A DNA stretch of 64,000 bases from Candidatus Villigracilis propinquus (GCA_016714565.1 JADKDM010000027.1:38045-102044), one strand, 5' to 3'. Shown: positions 16,301 to 24,001, counted from the first letter of the stretch. The notes: a model not told the origin generated them from the sequence alone. Translations and numbers: made by a program.

Positions 16301-17767
16301 GCGCGCCTGCTGTACCAGCAGTACATTTTCAATGATCGCCGCAGCTTGATTCGCCACGATGTTCATCAAGCGGATTTCATCTGTAGTAAAAGCGGAAGTG
16401 CCCCGGGTGTGATGACCAACCTGAAAGTAGCCGAGCATCCGTCCCGAAGAAAGAAGCGGAACAAGCGCATTGTCGCGCAGGCTTGCCGCGGTCGCCATAT
16501 CCGCTAGACCGAGCGCGCGCCAGTTCTCATCTCCCGTTGTATTCAGGGTAATGATGGGGGCTTGGCTGATGATGATCTTCTCGGCGGGGCTATCCACTGG
16601 AACTGCGGCACGATAGATTTGAACAACATGAGCAGGCAGGCCGCGGAAGGGAAGTTTCCCTTCGAGGGTGCGTTTCTCTTCATCGTAAAGCAAAAAGCCG
16701 ATGATCTCGGCATTGAACAGAGGGGCAACACTTTCCACGAGCCTTGGAAAAATATCCTGCAGGTCACGCGCCGAACCAAGCGCCTGATTCAGGTTGGCAA
16801 GGCCCGCAAGCTCGGAGCCGCGTTTCTGTTCCTCTTCGTATAATCTCGCATTGCGGATGGCAACCGCCGCCTGACCTGAGATGAGGGAAAGAAGGTCCAG
16901 GTCGTGCTGGCCGAATGCCCCGCCACTTGTTTGCCCCGCCTCCAACGTGCCGACCAATTCGCCGCCTGCAATAAGGGGAATGCCCAAGTACGAGTGGGTC
17001 AAAAGCAATTCATCGCTTCTGACATACTCAGAAGGAGTCCGAGTATCTGTTATCAAGAGCGGGGTGCGGCGCGTGATCAGATGATCGGTGAGGCTGCCAA
17101 AGGGGGAAAGTGCCCCCGTTGATGCGCGGGCGGAAGCAGACTGTTGAAAACGATACGGCACAAGCGCCTTGCGCTCTACGTCCCATAATTTCAACTCAAG
17201 TAATTCGGAGGGCATCAGACGGCCGACATTTTCAAGGATGGAGCGAATGGTCGATTCAAGATTCAGGCTGACAGCGATCCCCTGGCTGAAATCGGTGGCG
17301 ACTTGCAATATCTCTCCCGTAACGCCGTTGCCCTGATCCATTGCCGGGAAAGAATCCCTGCCGCGCAGAGAGATCAACATCAATGGGTAAACGCCAGGCA
17401 CCTGATAAGACGCAATTTCCACCAGCTTTCCGCCAATGGAAACCCGCTTATAGCCGGGAGCCATGCACAGGTCCAGAAAATCATCGGAAGGACGCACCCG
17501 CCGTGCAAGGCTCTCAAGATCATACGCTTCATTCTCGCGCAGTTCAAAATAGGAACGCGCCAGAGCACTGATATGCTCCACCCGCCCGCCGGGTTGGAGA
17601 ATGATGGTTGCTTCAGTTGATGATTTGGATGGTTCGGGGAATACGAAAGAATTTACAACAGGTTGAGTGTTCGATTGGGAGCGCGGCAAAAAACGTAAAA
17701 CCGCCCAAGCCAGTGCAACCACCACCAGCCCGGCTAGGAACAGGCTAACTCCCAACCCGGAAAACAT
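10358..17767 (-). CDS. Giant sensor histidine kinase with eleven GAF domains
   Basis: The protein has 2,469 residues. A single transmembrane helix (about 6-27) anchors it, followed by a PAS-like segment (about 52-135). Then come eleven GAF modules, each ending in the typical helix pattern (for example SGQAAVAIRNARLY, ANQAAAIIENVLL, AGQVAVAINNAHLY), between about 150 and 2095. A PAS domain (about 2118-2235), HisKA with phospho-acceptor His2249 in SHELRTP, and a HATPase domain with N box NNAFNY, DNGVGI and GTGLGLP complete it. GAGG seven bases before ATG 17767 supports the start. GAF domains bind small ligands or mediate dimer contacts; which ligands cannot be read here. It lies between a receiver-GGDEF gene and a receiver gene in one operon, so both are likely partners. 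Confidence 0.93.
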   Translation of the reverse strand: MFSGLGVSLFLAGLVVVALAWAVLRFLPRSQSNTQPVVNSFVFPEPSKSSTEATIILQPGGRVEHISALARSYFELRENEAYDLESLARRVRPSDDFLDLCMAPGYKRVSIGGKLVEIASYQVPGVYPLMLISLRGRDSFPAMDQGNGVTGEILQVATDFSQGIAVSLNLESTIRSILENVGRLMPSELLELKLWDVERKALVPYRFQQSASARASTGALSPFGSLTDHLITRRTPLLITDTRTPSEYVRSDELLLTHSYLGIPLIAGGELVGTLEAGQTSGGAFGQHDLDLLSLISGQAAVAIRNARLYEEEQKRGSELAGLANLNQALGSARDLQDIFPRLVESVAPLFNAEIIGFLLYDEEKRTLEGKLPFRGLPAHVVQIYRAAVPVDSPAEKIIISQAPIITLNTTGDENWRALGLADMATAASLRDNALVPLLSSGRMLGYFQVGHHTRGTSAFTTDEIRLMNIVANQAAAIIENVLLVQQARGRAQRADALRRIASLSNSSATMDEILKYSVQELANLFLVDAGAIFLMDELHGALRLHRESSFGVSEEINSSFIQIFVDDPDYRYTVSGSQKAFLSGRLSTDRRILPVYRPLATALMMESSIVVPLVVRDRSVGELMLGSRKVDYFNSYDLQIVSTAAGQLATAVESAGLLTQTDDSLRRQVNQLSALAHISRELGASLDVKHLLRVIHDEGVRTVHATCATIILFEQTNSDQILHTPQHFSGCESARDLTEAEQKVLKTGEQYIINNISVESFPSPHEGVRSAIIVPITYQAKTIGLINLHSNSVDFFTPEAAELVQTLAAQAGIALSNAQRYQAEKQRSELMRRRADTLVRLTDVSYNLGHDQPLDQALQIIARGIRDSTAFRVVLTSVVEQETGMMRRLAAVGIPQEMLNELFSRKQPLASVQQLIRPEFKVSRSYFIPVDQAPVIPSDLHLVTLDVSPSAGASGNAWHADDLLLVPLENSEGQIVGLISLDDPSNGLRPDKATIEAVEVFSSQAALLISNTLRQSELRTRIESLSSGLQRQQKLLDITQNDLPVLLHKDLEQTISLHNLDRRSQRVRAGLAITESVSRQLDTSSALSALGRETLTQLGMSVALVAENTPEGPRLLHVLGSFPRSTNVEALFGQRNPLRASLQMGKPILIANLDEDEEWRDASLLTSLRAKGVICLPVLVENKPVAAMLAVSPEPMPDFTEEDTQVYLQISQQTSLILQNISLLNQTRRRLDEVNLLLDFSRQLSAMEPEAIIKSLLDSSRKVLSQAHAGAVLIWNPKTEILSPRAASGYADNKSMMEIQYHMGEALPGTAFMSKHTRRVDEINFARDYNLNPENLALYRQATGGRLPVSSMLIPIVSSEQNLGLLVLDNFNTTSAFRAEDEALLLSLAQQIALSLDNLRLVQTTTERAGQLQALNDAAASLTSSLRSDQLVGTLLDQLSSIIPYDTATLWLREKDRLTVSSTRGFSDAEQRLGLSVSVSDSMLFKEMAQSGQPILVKDVREDSRFVPMEAPRLSWLGIPLISKSELVGVLAVEKWQANFYTLEQKQVGLTFASQSAVSLDNARLYEDSVSRATELDQRSQRLTTLNRFTSALTGSLDTEQILNLTTDELLKGLDVRRVSVVTFERGQAFWKITTPRVRFKLPKPLPDVPIFSRLRESLGVFNTDDVRNEPDLAELMEMLGENTTALLILPLTSGGVLTALIFAQMVGEARFGVNELEVARTITNQATIALENARLYQSSVRTAERFAVLNESSSLISASLDPEEIYISVHKAAERLVPMDSFVITLYDEAKNEIDPVYLYDLGKRYVGERVPFGKGMSSEVIRSARPILISNSEQVGKLNPLQAGEGGETESIVAVPMIVGNKARGMLSAQSYQSGVYTEEDMQILGTLANQAIVAIQNGRLFAETQNLASNLEIRVIERTAQLQREQQNTETLLRILTEVSSSLDLDRALNRTLSLLNDAIGAEQGTILLVHAEDNLLHYRAGYGYLSDRNAPGGRGFTLKIGEGLAGWVVQHREAVLVNDLHLDPRWVRSNVAGQDHRSAITVPMMVGEDVIGVLMVFQRVPDFFSAEMLNLVKAIAGQVAVAINNAHLYELIRDQAERLGVMLRKEQEDASRSQAILEAVADGVLVTGSDNRITFVNSSTEGILGLPDSRLLGNSLDRIGGLFGKAATAWAETIRRWSEDTSSYETGDSYAEQVELENERIALVHLAPVILQNDFLGTVSIIRDITHEVEVDRLKSEFVATVSHELRTPMTAIKGYVDILTMGAAGAMNENQMHFLEVVRNNIDRLNTLVSDLLDISRIEAGRITLNPQSVDLHSIAEDVVAEVLHRSQNEEKPMALSLEAPKDLPPVLGDSDRVRQILGNLVNNAFNYTPQNGTIRVNIHQENGEVQVDVQDNGVGIAPEDQERVFDRFFRGENPLVLATPGTGLGLPIVRQLVEMHNGRIWMTSTGVSGDGSTFSFTLPVRK

Positions 17768-17780
17768 GGGAATTCCTCAC

Positions 17781-18686
17781 TTATGCGGTGGAGGCAGCCG
17801 CCGCATCCTGTCTTCGAGCTTCAGCCGCAAGTTCGGTAATTTCACGGATGTCAGCGAATGAGTGCAAGCTCGGCGAAACCAAACCGGCCGAGAAGGTCAT
17901 AAAGCCCACTTTCTCCACGCCGCCTTCCGCTTTCGGCGCCTGTATAAAACCCTGCTGGCGGTCAATAAAGTTGTAGTGACTCTGCACTTCTGCCGCAAAG
18001 CGATCTTTTAATTTCGTGCGGATGACCGGTGCAGCCTCGTTCGTAGTGATGATGATAAAGTTATCGCCTCCAGCATGGCCGATGAAATCACTGGTGGTGC
18101 CCAGCTCATCCACCACTTCGCCGATCAGCATCGCGGCAAAGCGCATCACGTCATCGCCTGCCACAAAACCATACACATCCTTGAATGCCTCAAAATTATT
18201 GATGCGCACATCGAGCAGCGCCCATTCTGATTCGCGGATGATGCGGCGTAACTGCTCTTCGATCAAACGCCCTGCGGGTAAACCGGAGCGCGGGTCGGTG
18301 AGACTTTCACGTTCCGAGCGGCGGATGGCTCCCTGCACGCGTAGTTTCAATTCTTCAATATCAAAAGGCTTGGTAATGTAATCATCCGCGCCCAGTTCGA
18401 GCCCTTGCAGTTTGTCACTGCGTTCATCTTTCTGCGTGAGGAAGATGACCGGGATATGGCTGGTGCGTGTGCTGGTACGCAACGTGCGGCAGACTTCATA
18501 CCCATCAATGTCGGGCAGCATGATATCCAGCACGATCAAATGCGGCAGGACCTGCTTTGTTTTTTCCAAAGCATCCCTTCCGCGATTCGCCACATCCACA
18601 TCATACTGAAGACCCGTAAAGTAGATCTTCAACATGTTGGCGATATCAATATCGTCTTCCACTACCAAAAGGCGAGCATTACTCAT
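17781..18686 (-). CDS. Response regulator with degenerate GGDEF-type output domain
   Basis: The protein has 301 residues. The receiver (about 4-122) has acids at 10-12, phospho-acceptor Asp54 in VLDIMLP, Thr84 and Lys106 in TKPFD. The C-terminal domain resembles a diguanylate cyclase (DPRSGLPAG at 131-139, then FKDVYGFVAGDDVM), but the active-site loop reads GGDNF (206-210), with Asn in place of the catalytic Glu. It may bind rather than make c-di-GMP, or have lost nucleotide chemistry. ATG 18686 has GGAGG upstream and overlaps the preceding gene's end by eight bases. It lies just before the giant kinase gene. Confidence 0.88.
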   Translation of the reverse strand: MSNARLLVVEDDIDIANMLKIYFTGLQYDVDVANRGRDALEKTKQVLPHLIVLDIMLPDIDGYEVCRTLRTSTRTSHIPVIFLTQKDERSDKLQGLELGADDYITKPFDIEELKLRVQGAIRRSERESLTDPRSGLPAGRLIEEQLRRIIRESEWALLDVRINNFEAFKDVYGFVAGDDVMRFAAMLIGEVVDELGTTSDFIGHAGGDNFIIITTNEAAPVIRTKLKDRFAAEVQSHYNFIDRQQGFIQAPKAEGGVEKVGFMTFSAGLVSPSLHSFADIREITELAAEARRQDAAAASTA

Positions 18687-19786
18687 GTGAGCCTCCGTAA
18701 GCGCGTCGTGTCCCTGTGCGGGCGTTATGTCGAACGGCTTCAATTTGTTCTTCGGTTACTTCGCGCTCGAACGAGCGAAAACCACTCATGCGAAACCCGT
18801 GTTTCTCGGAGATCGCCGTAATTTCCTGCACACGTTCCAGCGTAATATCCCTGCCGACTGTGTAATCTTCAAAGCGGCCTTCCAACGCCAGGGCAATCGT
18901 CTCGGCCATGCAAGCGTATGCCTTTCCCTCGGGAAAACCAAAGTTAAAATGGAAATCCACGGGGCCTGGCACATCCACCATACCGCCGTCAATCACTAAT
19001 ATATCATCTCTCACCGCCGCCACCATTGCAGAAACATCACGGGGGCGCGCCACATCGCAGACCACACTGCCCGGCTGCAGATATTCGGGGCGGATGACAT
19101 CATGAATGGAACTGGTTACCGTTAAGATCAACTGAGCATCCTTTAGAACATCCATCTTCGTGCTGATGACAAGCTCGCTTCGCGCTTTAATCTGGAGCTT
19201 GTCTCGAAGGGCTTCGAGTTTTTTCTCATCCCGGGCCACGAGCAATGTCCGGGCAGCCTCTCCAGCCAACAGCGCGGAGCAGACGCGTCCGATCGCTCCC
19301 GTGGCGCCCACAATGGCCACCGTCGCATCTTCCATCTTGATATCCATCACCTTGGCCGCATCGCGTATGGCTTGGACAGCCATCGCCACTGTGAAAGAGT
19401 CGCCTGTGGTGACGGGAATTTCCAGCGCGTTTGCGATCGTCACACCGGCATCACCAACCACCGAAGTGAAAGCGCCAAGGCCAAGAATATCAGCGCCAAG
19501 TTTCTCAGCCATGCGGCCCGTCTGAATAATTTTACGATAGACCGTACGCTCAGGCAACTGCATCATGCGCCTTGGAGTATACGGACATGCAAGGAACCAG
19601 CCTTTAATGGTCTTGCCCGTGGATTGGGAGGTGATCCCTTCGATCTCCGAAATATAGACCGGGGGGAAGAAGGTGGAGAAAAAAGTCGATCTGTTTTTCT
19701 GAAAGCACCTTGCCTAAAAACGGGAACTTGCGGCTGACATCGCGTTTGGGATCGATGGGGTGAATGATGAAGGCGAAGCTATCCAT
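18679..19786 (-). CDS. Acyl-ACP-reductase-like oxidoreductase, interrupted by a one-base frame break
   Basis: Residues encoded from 19566 down form a Rossmann-fold protein with VGATGAIGRV and the segment YACMAETIAL, whose Cys matches the catalytic Cys of cyanobacterial long-chain acyl-ACP reductase. The N-terminus begins at ATG 19786 (MDSFAFIIHPIDPKRD) in another frame. Removing one base from the six-A run at 19679-19684 joins them through FFPPVYISEIEGITS and GWFLACPYTPRRMMQ, both typical of the family. The repaired length is about 368 residues. Such enzymes reduce fatty acyl-ACP to aldehyde with NADPH. No aldehyde-deformylating oxygenase gene is in the window, so the fate of a product is unknown. 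The gene lies within the sensory operon. Confidence 0.8.
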
Positions 19787-19833
19787 GTTTTTCTATGTCC
19801 GGCAACCATGTTTTGACTGTGCTTGATAACTAC

Positions 19834-21111
19834 CTACCACGACTCCACCTCGGCTTTCAAATTCCTGTGATACGGAGTCTGGTGCAAATGCGCAAGTTTT
19901 AATCCGTGATGGTCGCTTTGGTCAAAGGTGATATCGCGGTCGATCACACGCCGTTCTGCAGAAGCCGCCAGCACCACGTCCGATTCGATGGTGCGTGCGG
20001 GGTAGATGATCATACCTGCCCCGATGCGGCAGTTATGCCCCACGCAGCCGCCCATCACCGGGCGGTTGGAAATGCTGAGTTTTCCATTTCCATCCCGCGC
20101 GCGGATGGGCGCAGGGATGAGGTTGTAATCCGTCCATGTGGAACCAGCGCCGATAAAGGTGTTACGTCCGATCACACACATTTGCAGGCAGGTGTTTTGT
20201 GCCAACATACTGTTTTCCATCATGGTGGTCATGAACAGGGAGGCGCGGAAAGGCAGGAAGGCTCCATCCCCTACCACCGAGAGCATCACCTGCGCCCCCT
20301 GCCCAACGTTGACGTTGTTTCCAATAATACTGTTGTCGATCACGGCGCCCGCATTAATGGTGACATTATCTCCAATGGTCGCCGGTCCTTTAATGACGGC
20401 GCTTGGGTCGATCACACAGTTCTTGCCAACCTTGACAACTTCAGAGCACTCCAACACCTGACGCCCTTCATAAATGGCTTTGCTGAAGATCTTAAGTTTG
20501 AAGGAAAGTTCGTCGTTCGCTTTTTTTTCATAACGTGCGCCTGTAGCAAACTGACCGAAAACCATATCGGCAATAAAGACATGCAGCCATGAATCTATGG
20601 CGATCATGGCGCGCAAAGGCACTTGAAAAACCAGGTCGCCGCTCTGGTCGGCCATATAGGTCGGCACATGATAGTAGCCGATCTCTTTGGCCTGCATATC
20701 GATCACCAGTGGTTCCACACCGGCCATTGGGCCGTTCGGGTAATACCACAAGTCCGCAAGGTACAAACTCCCCGCTGGAGTATAGGATGTGGATAGCGGC
20801 AGGGCATGCTCGCGGAAAGCCGGGTCATCCGCCCGAAACGCAGCGCGGACCGGGCGATTCCGCTTGACCGCCTGCGTCATAAATTCCTGGATATAAGCTT
20901 GGTCAAAAAAGAGGTTGTCACGATAAACAATTGTCGGTTCGTGGACAGGCTGCATGCGCTCCCCCTGCTTTAACTCCATCTCACGGGTTACCCAAGGCGC
21001 AAGCACGTTGCGCTGATGCAGCCAGAGAGGCGTATTTTGGATCCGCAGTTCACGCGCAGATTCACAAAACGGCATGATCTGATTGGACGCGTGAAGAATG
21101 ATCTTAAGCAT
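19834..21111 (-). CDS. Left-handed beta-helix (hexapeptide repeat) transferase-like protein
   Basis: The protein has 425 residues. The C-terminal half contains hexapeptide repeats of the left-handed beta-helix type (from about 224: VVKVGKNCVIDPSAVIKG, then ATIGDNVTINAGAVIDN and GNNVNVGQGAQV), resuming near 315-330 and 360-385. These resemble GlmU-type and LpxA/D acyl- or acetyltransferases. The N-terminal 200 residues are not recognised with confidence; an NTP-transferase-like origin is possible. ATG 21111 is eight bases after a TATAAT box (21120-21125), suggesting an internal promoter with an almost leaderless transcript. The neighbours are the acyl-ACP-reductase-like gene and the V4R gene. 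The substrate is not inferable. Confidence 0.7.
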   Translation of the reverse strand: MLKIILHASNQIMPFCESARELRIQNTPLWLHQRNVLAPWVTREMELKQGERMQPVHEPTIVYRDNLFFDQAYIQEFMTQAVKRNRPVRAAFRADDPAFREHALPLSTSYTPAGSLYLADLWYYPNGPMAGVEPLVIDMQAKEIGYYHVPTYMADQSGDLVFQVPLRAMIAIDSWLHVFIADMVFGQFATGARYEKKANDELSFKLKIFSKAIYEGRQVLECSEVVKVGKNCVIDPSAVIKGPATIGDNVTINAGAVIDNSIIGNNVNVGQGAQVMLSVVGDGAFLPFRASLFMTTMMENSMLAQNTCLQMCVIGRNTFIGAGSTWTDYNLIPAPIRARDGNGKLSISNRPVMGGCVGHNCRIGAGMIIYPARTIESDVVLAASAERRVIDRDITFDQSDHHGLKLAHLHQTPYHRNLKAEVESW

Positions 21112-21189
21112 AATCAGGGATTATAAATCAAAGTATGGGTAAAAACACGCCAAACAGGCAAAACAAAACTGTTATTAAGAGCTTCACCG

Positions 21190-21813
21190 CTACGAGAGTG
21201 GGACTGTATCTATTGTGATCGTACAGGTCTGGTCTCCGTGGGCGATGCAGGCGGTCTCTTCCACGTTAAATACCTTGCCGCCGCTCAACCAGTACAGGGC
21301 TTCCTGTAACAACCCCACCGCCAGATGACAAACAGGCTCTCCAGCTTTCCGCTCCCAGCACAAAGGACATTGTTCAATATGCCAGAGGATCTTATTTTCC
21401 TCCTCCTCCACCCGCACCTTTTGATCGGTATACTTATTGAAGAGGTCGGAAAAAACCTTTGCACCGGTATGCAGTTTTGTGGAAAGTGGAAGTAATCGAA
21501 AGGCCATCTCTGTCAAACCCAGCATGGAGCCGTATTCCTTGATGCCATACTTGAAGGTTGCCCGTCCTGCGCGCAATGCCAACCCGCGCCCGCCGCGCGG
21601 GCCGAATTTCTGTTCCAATGCTGTTTGCAGCAGGCTGACCGTTTCAAAGGGAAAAGTTTTATCCGCACGTGCCGTGGGACGTTCCTGAATCAGAGAATCA
21701 AGTGAGACAAGTTGAAGGATTGAATCCAGCCCGCTTTTGCCGATCACTTCCTCCATACCCAGGAAAATAATTCTCCCCATTTTCTGGGGATAATAGAGGG
21801 GTTCTTTGCTCAT
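21190..21813 (-). CDS. V4R domain protein
   Basis: The C-terminal half of this 207-residue protein has the V4R (4-vinyl-reductase) signature: CPLCWERKAGEPVCHLAVG, then ETACIAHGDQTCTI, with four or five conserved Cys that may bind zinc. V4R domains are proposed small-molecule or hydrocarbon-binding modules found in regulators such as XylR/DmpR and in bacteriochlorophyll biosynthesis. The N-terminal half is helical and unassigned. Its ATG overlaps the stop of the hydrolase gene (ATGA), so translation is probably coupled. Here it is a stand-alone V4R protein among signalling genes, which points to a ligand-sensing role; that is inference. Confidence 0.75.
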   Translation of the reverse strand: MSKEPLYYPQKMGRIIFLGMEEVIGKSGLDSILQLVSLDSLIQERPTARADKTFPFETVSLLQTALEQKFGPRGGRGLALRAGRATFKYGIKEYGSMLGLTEMAFRLLPLSTKLHTGAKVFSDLFNKYTDQKVRVEEEENKILWHIEQCPLCWERKAGEPVCHLAVGLLQEALYWLSGGKVFNVEETACIAHGDQTCTITIDTVPLS

Positions 21814-22607
21814 GAAGTTGGGATATCTTGGTCGAGGAATGCTTTCAATGTCTGGCTAAAAATGGTTGGCTCTTCCAACATGGGGAAGTGACCAGCCGTT
21901 GGAAAACGCTGAATGACGGCATGAGGTATTCCGGCGAGCATCGGCTGCCATTGCATTGGATGGACGATGACATCCTTATCGCCGTAAAAGCCCATCGCCG
22001 GGACTTTGATCTGCGGGAGCATCGGCGTCAGGTCTGTGCGGCGAAGCGAAGCGATGGAGCGCAGGAAAGACTCAACGGTGGTACGGGAGAGATCGCGGTC
22101 CATCATCTCGGGGAAACGCGGGTCTCTGCAAATAAAGGGAGAATACATGCGCATCCCGGTACGGAACACACCCATCATATTAAACAACATGAACGCAATC
22201 GGGCGGTTGCCTGCGATCTTCAACAACGGTGCAAGCGAAGAACCCACCATCGGCGAACCCACTACAACCACCTTGCTGACACGCTCCGGATATTTAATCG
22301 CCACCGAAAGGCTGACCGTACCGCCCATGCTGTGCCCTACCAGCGGCGCGTGGACGATGCCCAACTGCTCCATAAATTGATCTACCAAACTGACGAAATC
22401 TGAAACCGCGTAGGTCTCGCGCTTTTTACCCGATTCGCCAAAGCCCCAAAAATCTAAGGCATAGGTGCGGTAAAACGCGCCGAGATAACCCATGGTCTCC
22501 TGCCACAACCCCCACGACCCAAGCCATCCGTGCAAAAGGATTACCGGGCGTCCCCGCCCGTATACTTCGTAATGAACAATGCCTTGATCCGTTGTAATTG
22601 ATGACAC
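21810..22607 (-). CDS. Alpha/beta hydrolase (Ser nucleophile)
   Basis: The protein has 265 residues. Oxyanion motif HGW is near 25, nucleophile elbow GHSMGG near 91-96, acid in YGDKDVIV near 209 and His in AGHFPM near 239, so a complete catalytic triad is visible. The start is GTG 22607 with no clear ribosome-binding site, 19 bases after the GTPase gene. The N-terminus (ITTDQGIVHYEVYGRGRPV) parallels that of the Asp-type hydrolase at the other end of the operon (IILDGSMVHYEALGRGRPI), which suggests a duplication and divergence inside the operon. It is likely an esterase or thioesterase-type enzyme; the substrate is unknown. Confidence 0.86.
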   Translation of the reverse strand: MSSITTDQGIVHYEVYGRGRPVILLHGWLGSWGLWQETMGYLGAFYRTYALDFWGFGESGKKRETYAVSDFVSLVDQFMEQLGIVHAPLVGHSMGGTVSLSVAIKYPERVSKVVVVGSPMVGSSLAPLLKIAGNRPIAFMLFNMMGVFRTGMRMYSPFICRDPRFPEMMDRDLSRTTVESFLRSIASLRRTDLTPMLPQIKVPAMGFYGDKDVIVHPMQWQPMLAGIPHAVIQRFPTAGHFPMLEEPTIFSQTLKAFLDQDIPTS

Positions 22608-22626
22608 AGCAAAAGATGATCCGCCC

Positions 22627-23166
22627 CTATTTCCCGGATTCCATTTCGTTTAGGATGCTATACAGCAACTCAAGCAATACCGTCTTTACGGTATCGCGTT
22701 CCGTTGCAACACAGGGCAACAATTTTGTATTCTTATCGAGCCGCAAAGCATGGCGCACATCTTCAAGTTCCCAGGAATCTTCCATATCCTGCTTGTTTGC
22801 AGCAACCACAAAAGGAGTGGGAGCATAGGCACGGAAAGTTTCAAGGATGGAGCGCGCTTCACGAAAGGTCTCGGGGCGGGTACTATCCACCATCACAATA
22901 AAGCCCAACATGCCTTCGGAAAGGATCTCCCACATGAAATCGAAGCGCTTCTGCCCGGGCGTACCGAACAAATACAAAACCAGGTCTTCATCCACGGTGA
23001 TGCGGCCAAAATCCATCGCCACCGTAGTGGCGGATTTTACCGAGCGTTCTTCATCGGAAGAGATCCTGCGTTCCGTGGCGACAACATCAATTTCACTGAC
23101 GGACTGAATAAATTGAGTCTTGCCAGCGCTGAATGGACCTGTCACTACCATTTTGACCGTTTGCAT
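22627..23166 (-). CDS. Ras-like small GTPase (MglA/Gtr-type)
   Basis: This 179-residue P-loop GTPase has G1 TGPFSAGKTQ (about 9-18), a G2-region Thr in KSATTVAMDFG, G3 FGTPGQKRF with TPGQ in place of DxxGQ, and G4 NKQD. Bacterial proteins of this COG2229 type often sit next to roadblock or PATAN domain genes and act as polarity or signalling switches, as MglA does in Myxococcus. The preceding gene encodes a PATAN/DUF4388 protein, a common partner. No membrane anchor is visible. A GAP/GEF pair of the roadblock type is not present in this operon, so regulation may go through the DUF4388 protein. Confidence 0.88.
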   Translation of the reverse strand: MQTVKMVVTGPFSAGKTQFIQSVSEIDVVATERRISSDEERSVKSATTVAMDFGRITVDEDLVLYLFGTPGQKRFDFMWEILSEGMLGFIVMVDSTRPETFREARSILETFRAYAPTPFVVAANKQDMEDSWELEDVRHALRLDKNTKLLPCVATERDTVKTVLLELLYSILNEMESGK

Positions 23167-23194
23167 AGTTCCTATCCTTCTGACCTGATTTGCA

Positions 23195-24001
23195 TTACAT
23201 CGTGCGTATGCGGCCGATCAGTTTATTGATCAATGATTTCTGTTCTTCTTTGTCCGGTGTCGGGAACATCTTCGGGTTTGGCGGAGTAGAAACACCCGCC
23301 GGGCGGGCCAGTTCCACCAAACCAGCTTGCAAAAGACCGTATACGATCCTGCGCACATCTATTTCAGTCAGCTTATTTGTGCTTGCGATCTGGCGCATCG
23401 TATTCTTCGGGTCGACAAACTTTACAACTTTCCATTCGTCCACGCTCAAATTCACATTCGTCAGCGGACGGTCCGTAAACTTCAGCGCCATATCCAAACT
23501 GGGAATTTCATCCTTCAACTGCTCCAGCTCACGCAACTGACGCGAGCCTTCGATGATGATATTCTCAAGATCCAGCTTCACATTGATGCGGTCATCCGGC
23601 GGGAGCATTTCATTCTCAAAACGGAAAATGCCTTCCACCCAGGTGAACAAACGGCGCACCACATCGGTGAAATATCCCTGCAAATTCAGCAGGATATCCT
23701 CCTGTGTCACATAACCTGCATTAATCAGCAGAAGTCCCAATTCCTTATCGGTCATCTGCCCAGCGCGGTCTGCAATCGCACGGTATTGGTTGGCGTTGAT
23801 TTTATTCGCCTTATGAAGGACAGCAGCCAGGCTTCCATCTTCCTTGCCGACACGAGCATACGCCAGCTTGCCTTCACGGAATGAAATAAAAGCCTGTTCC
23901 GAGGCGCCATCCACAACCAACGTGCCCGTCTTGCTGGCTAGGTTGATCAGGTTGAGAAGTTGGGTAATTGTAAAATCGCGTAAATTTCCACGCAGGGCCA
24001 T
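23195..24001 (-). CDS. PATAN/DUF4388 domain protein, first gene of the sensory operon
   Basis: The N-terminus of this 268-residue protein, GNLRDFTITQLLNLINLASKTG followed by VDGASEQAFISFREGKLAYA, is the classic DUF4388/PATAN fold start. A second helical region (about 90-130) and a winged-helix-like C-terminal segment (TNKLTEIDVRRIVYGLLQAG, about 208-228) follow. PATAN domains form protein contacts in response-regulator and GTPase modules, for example in cyanobacterial phototaxis. GAGG lies just before ATG 24001. A good promoter lies upstream, making this the first gene of an approximately 14.8-kb transcript. Confidence 0.85.
   Translation of the reverse strand: MALRGNLRDFTITQLLNLINLASKTGTLVVDGASEQAFISFREGKLAYARVGKEDGSLAAVLHKANKINANQYRAIADRAGQMTDKELGLLLINAGYVTQEDILLNLQGYFTDVVRRLFTWVEGIFRFENEMLPPDDRINVKLDLENIIIEGSRQLRELEQLKDEIPSLDMALKFTDRPLTNVNLSVDEWKVVKFVDPKNTMRQIASTNKLTEIDVRRIVYGLLQAGLVELARPAGVSTPPNPKMFPTPDKEEQKSLINKLIGRIRTM

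Noticed and set aside
9178..24001. The sensory operon as a defence or phage island
   Set aside because: No nuclease, integrase, helicase or toxin-like domain; the proteins are signalling and metabolic types with the same composition as the neighbours.
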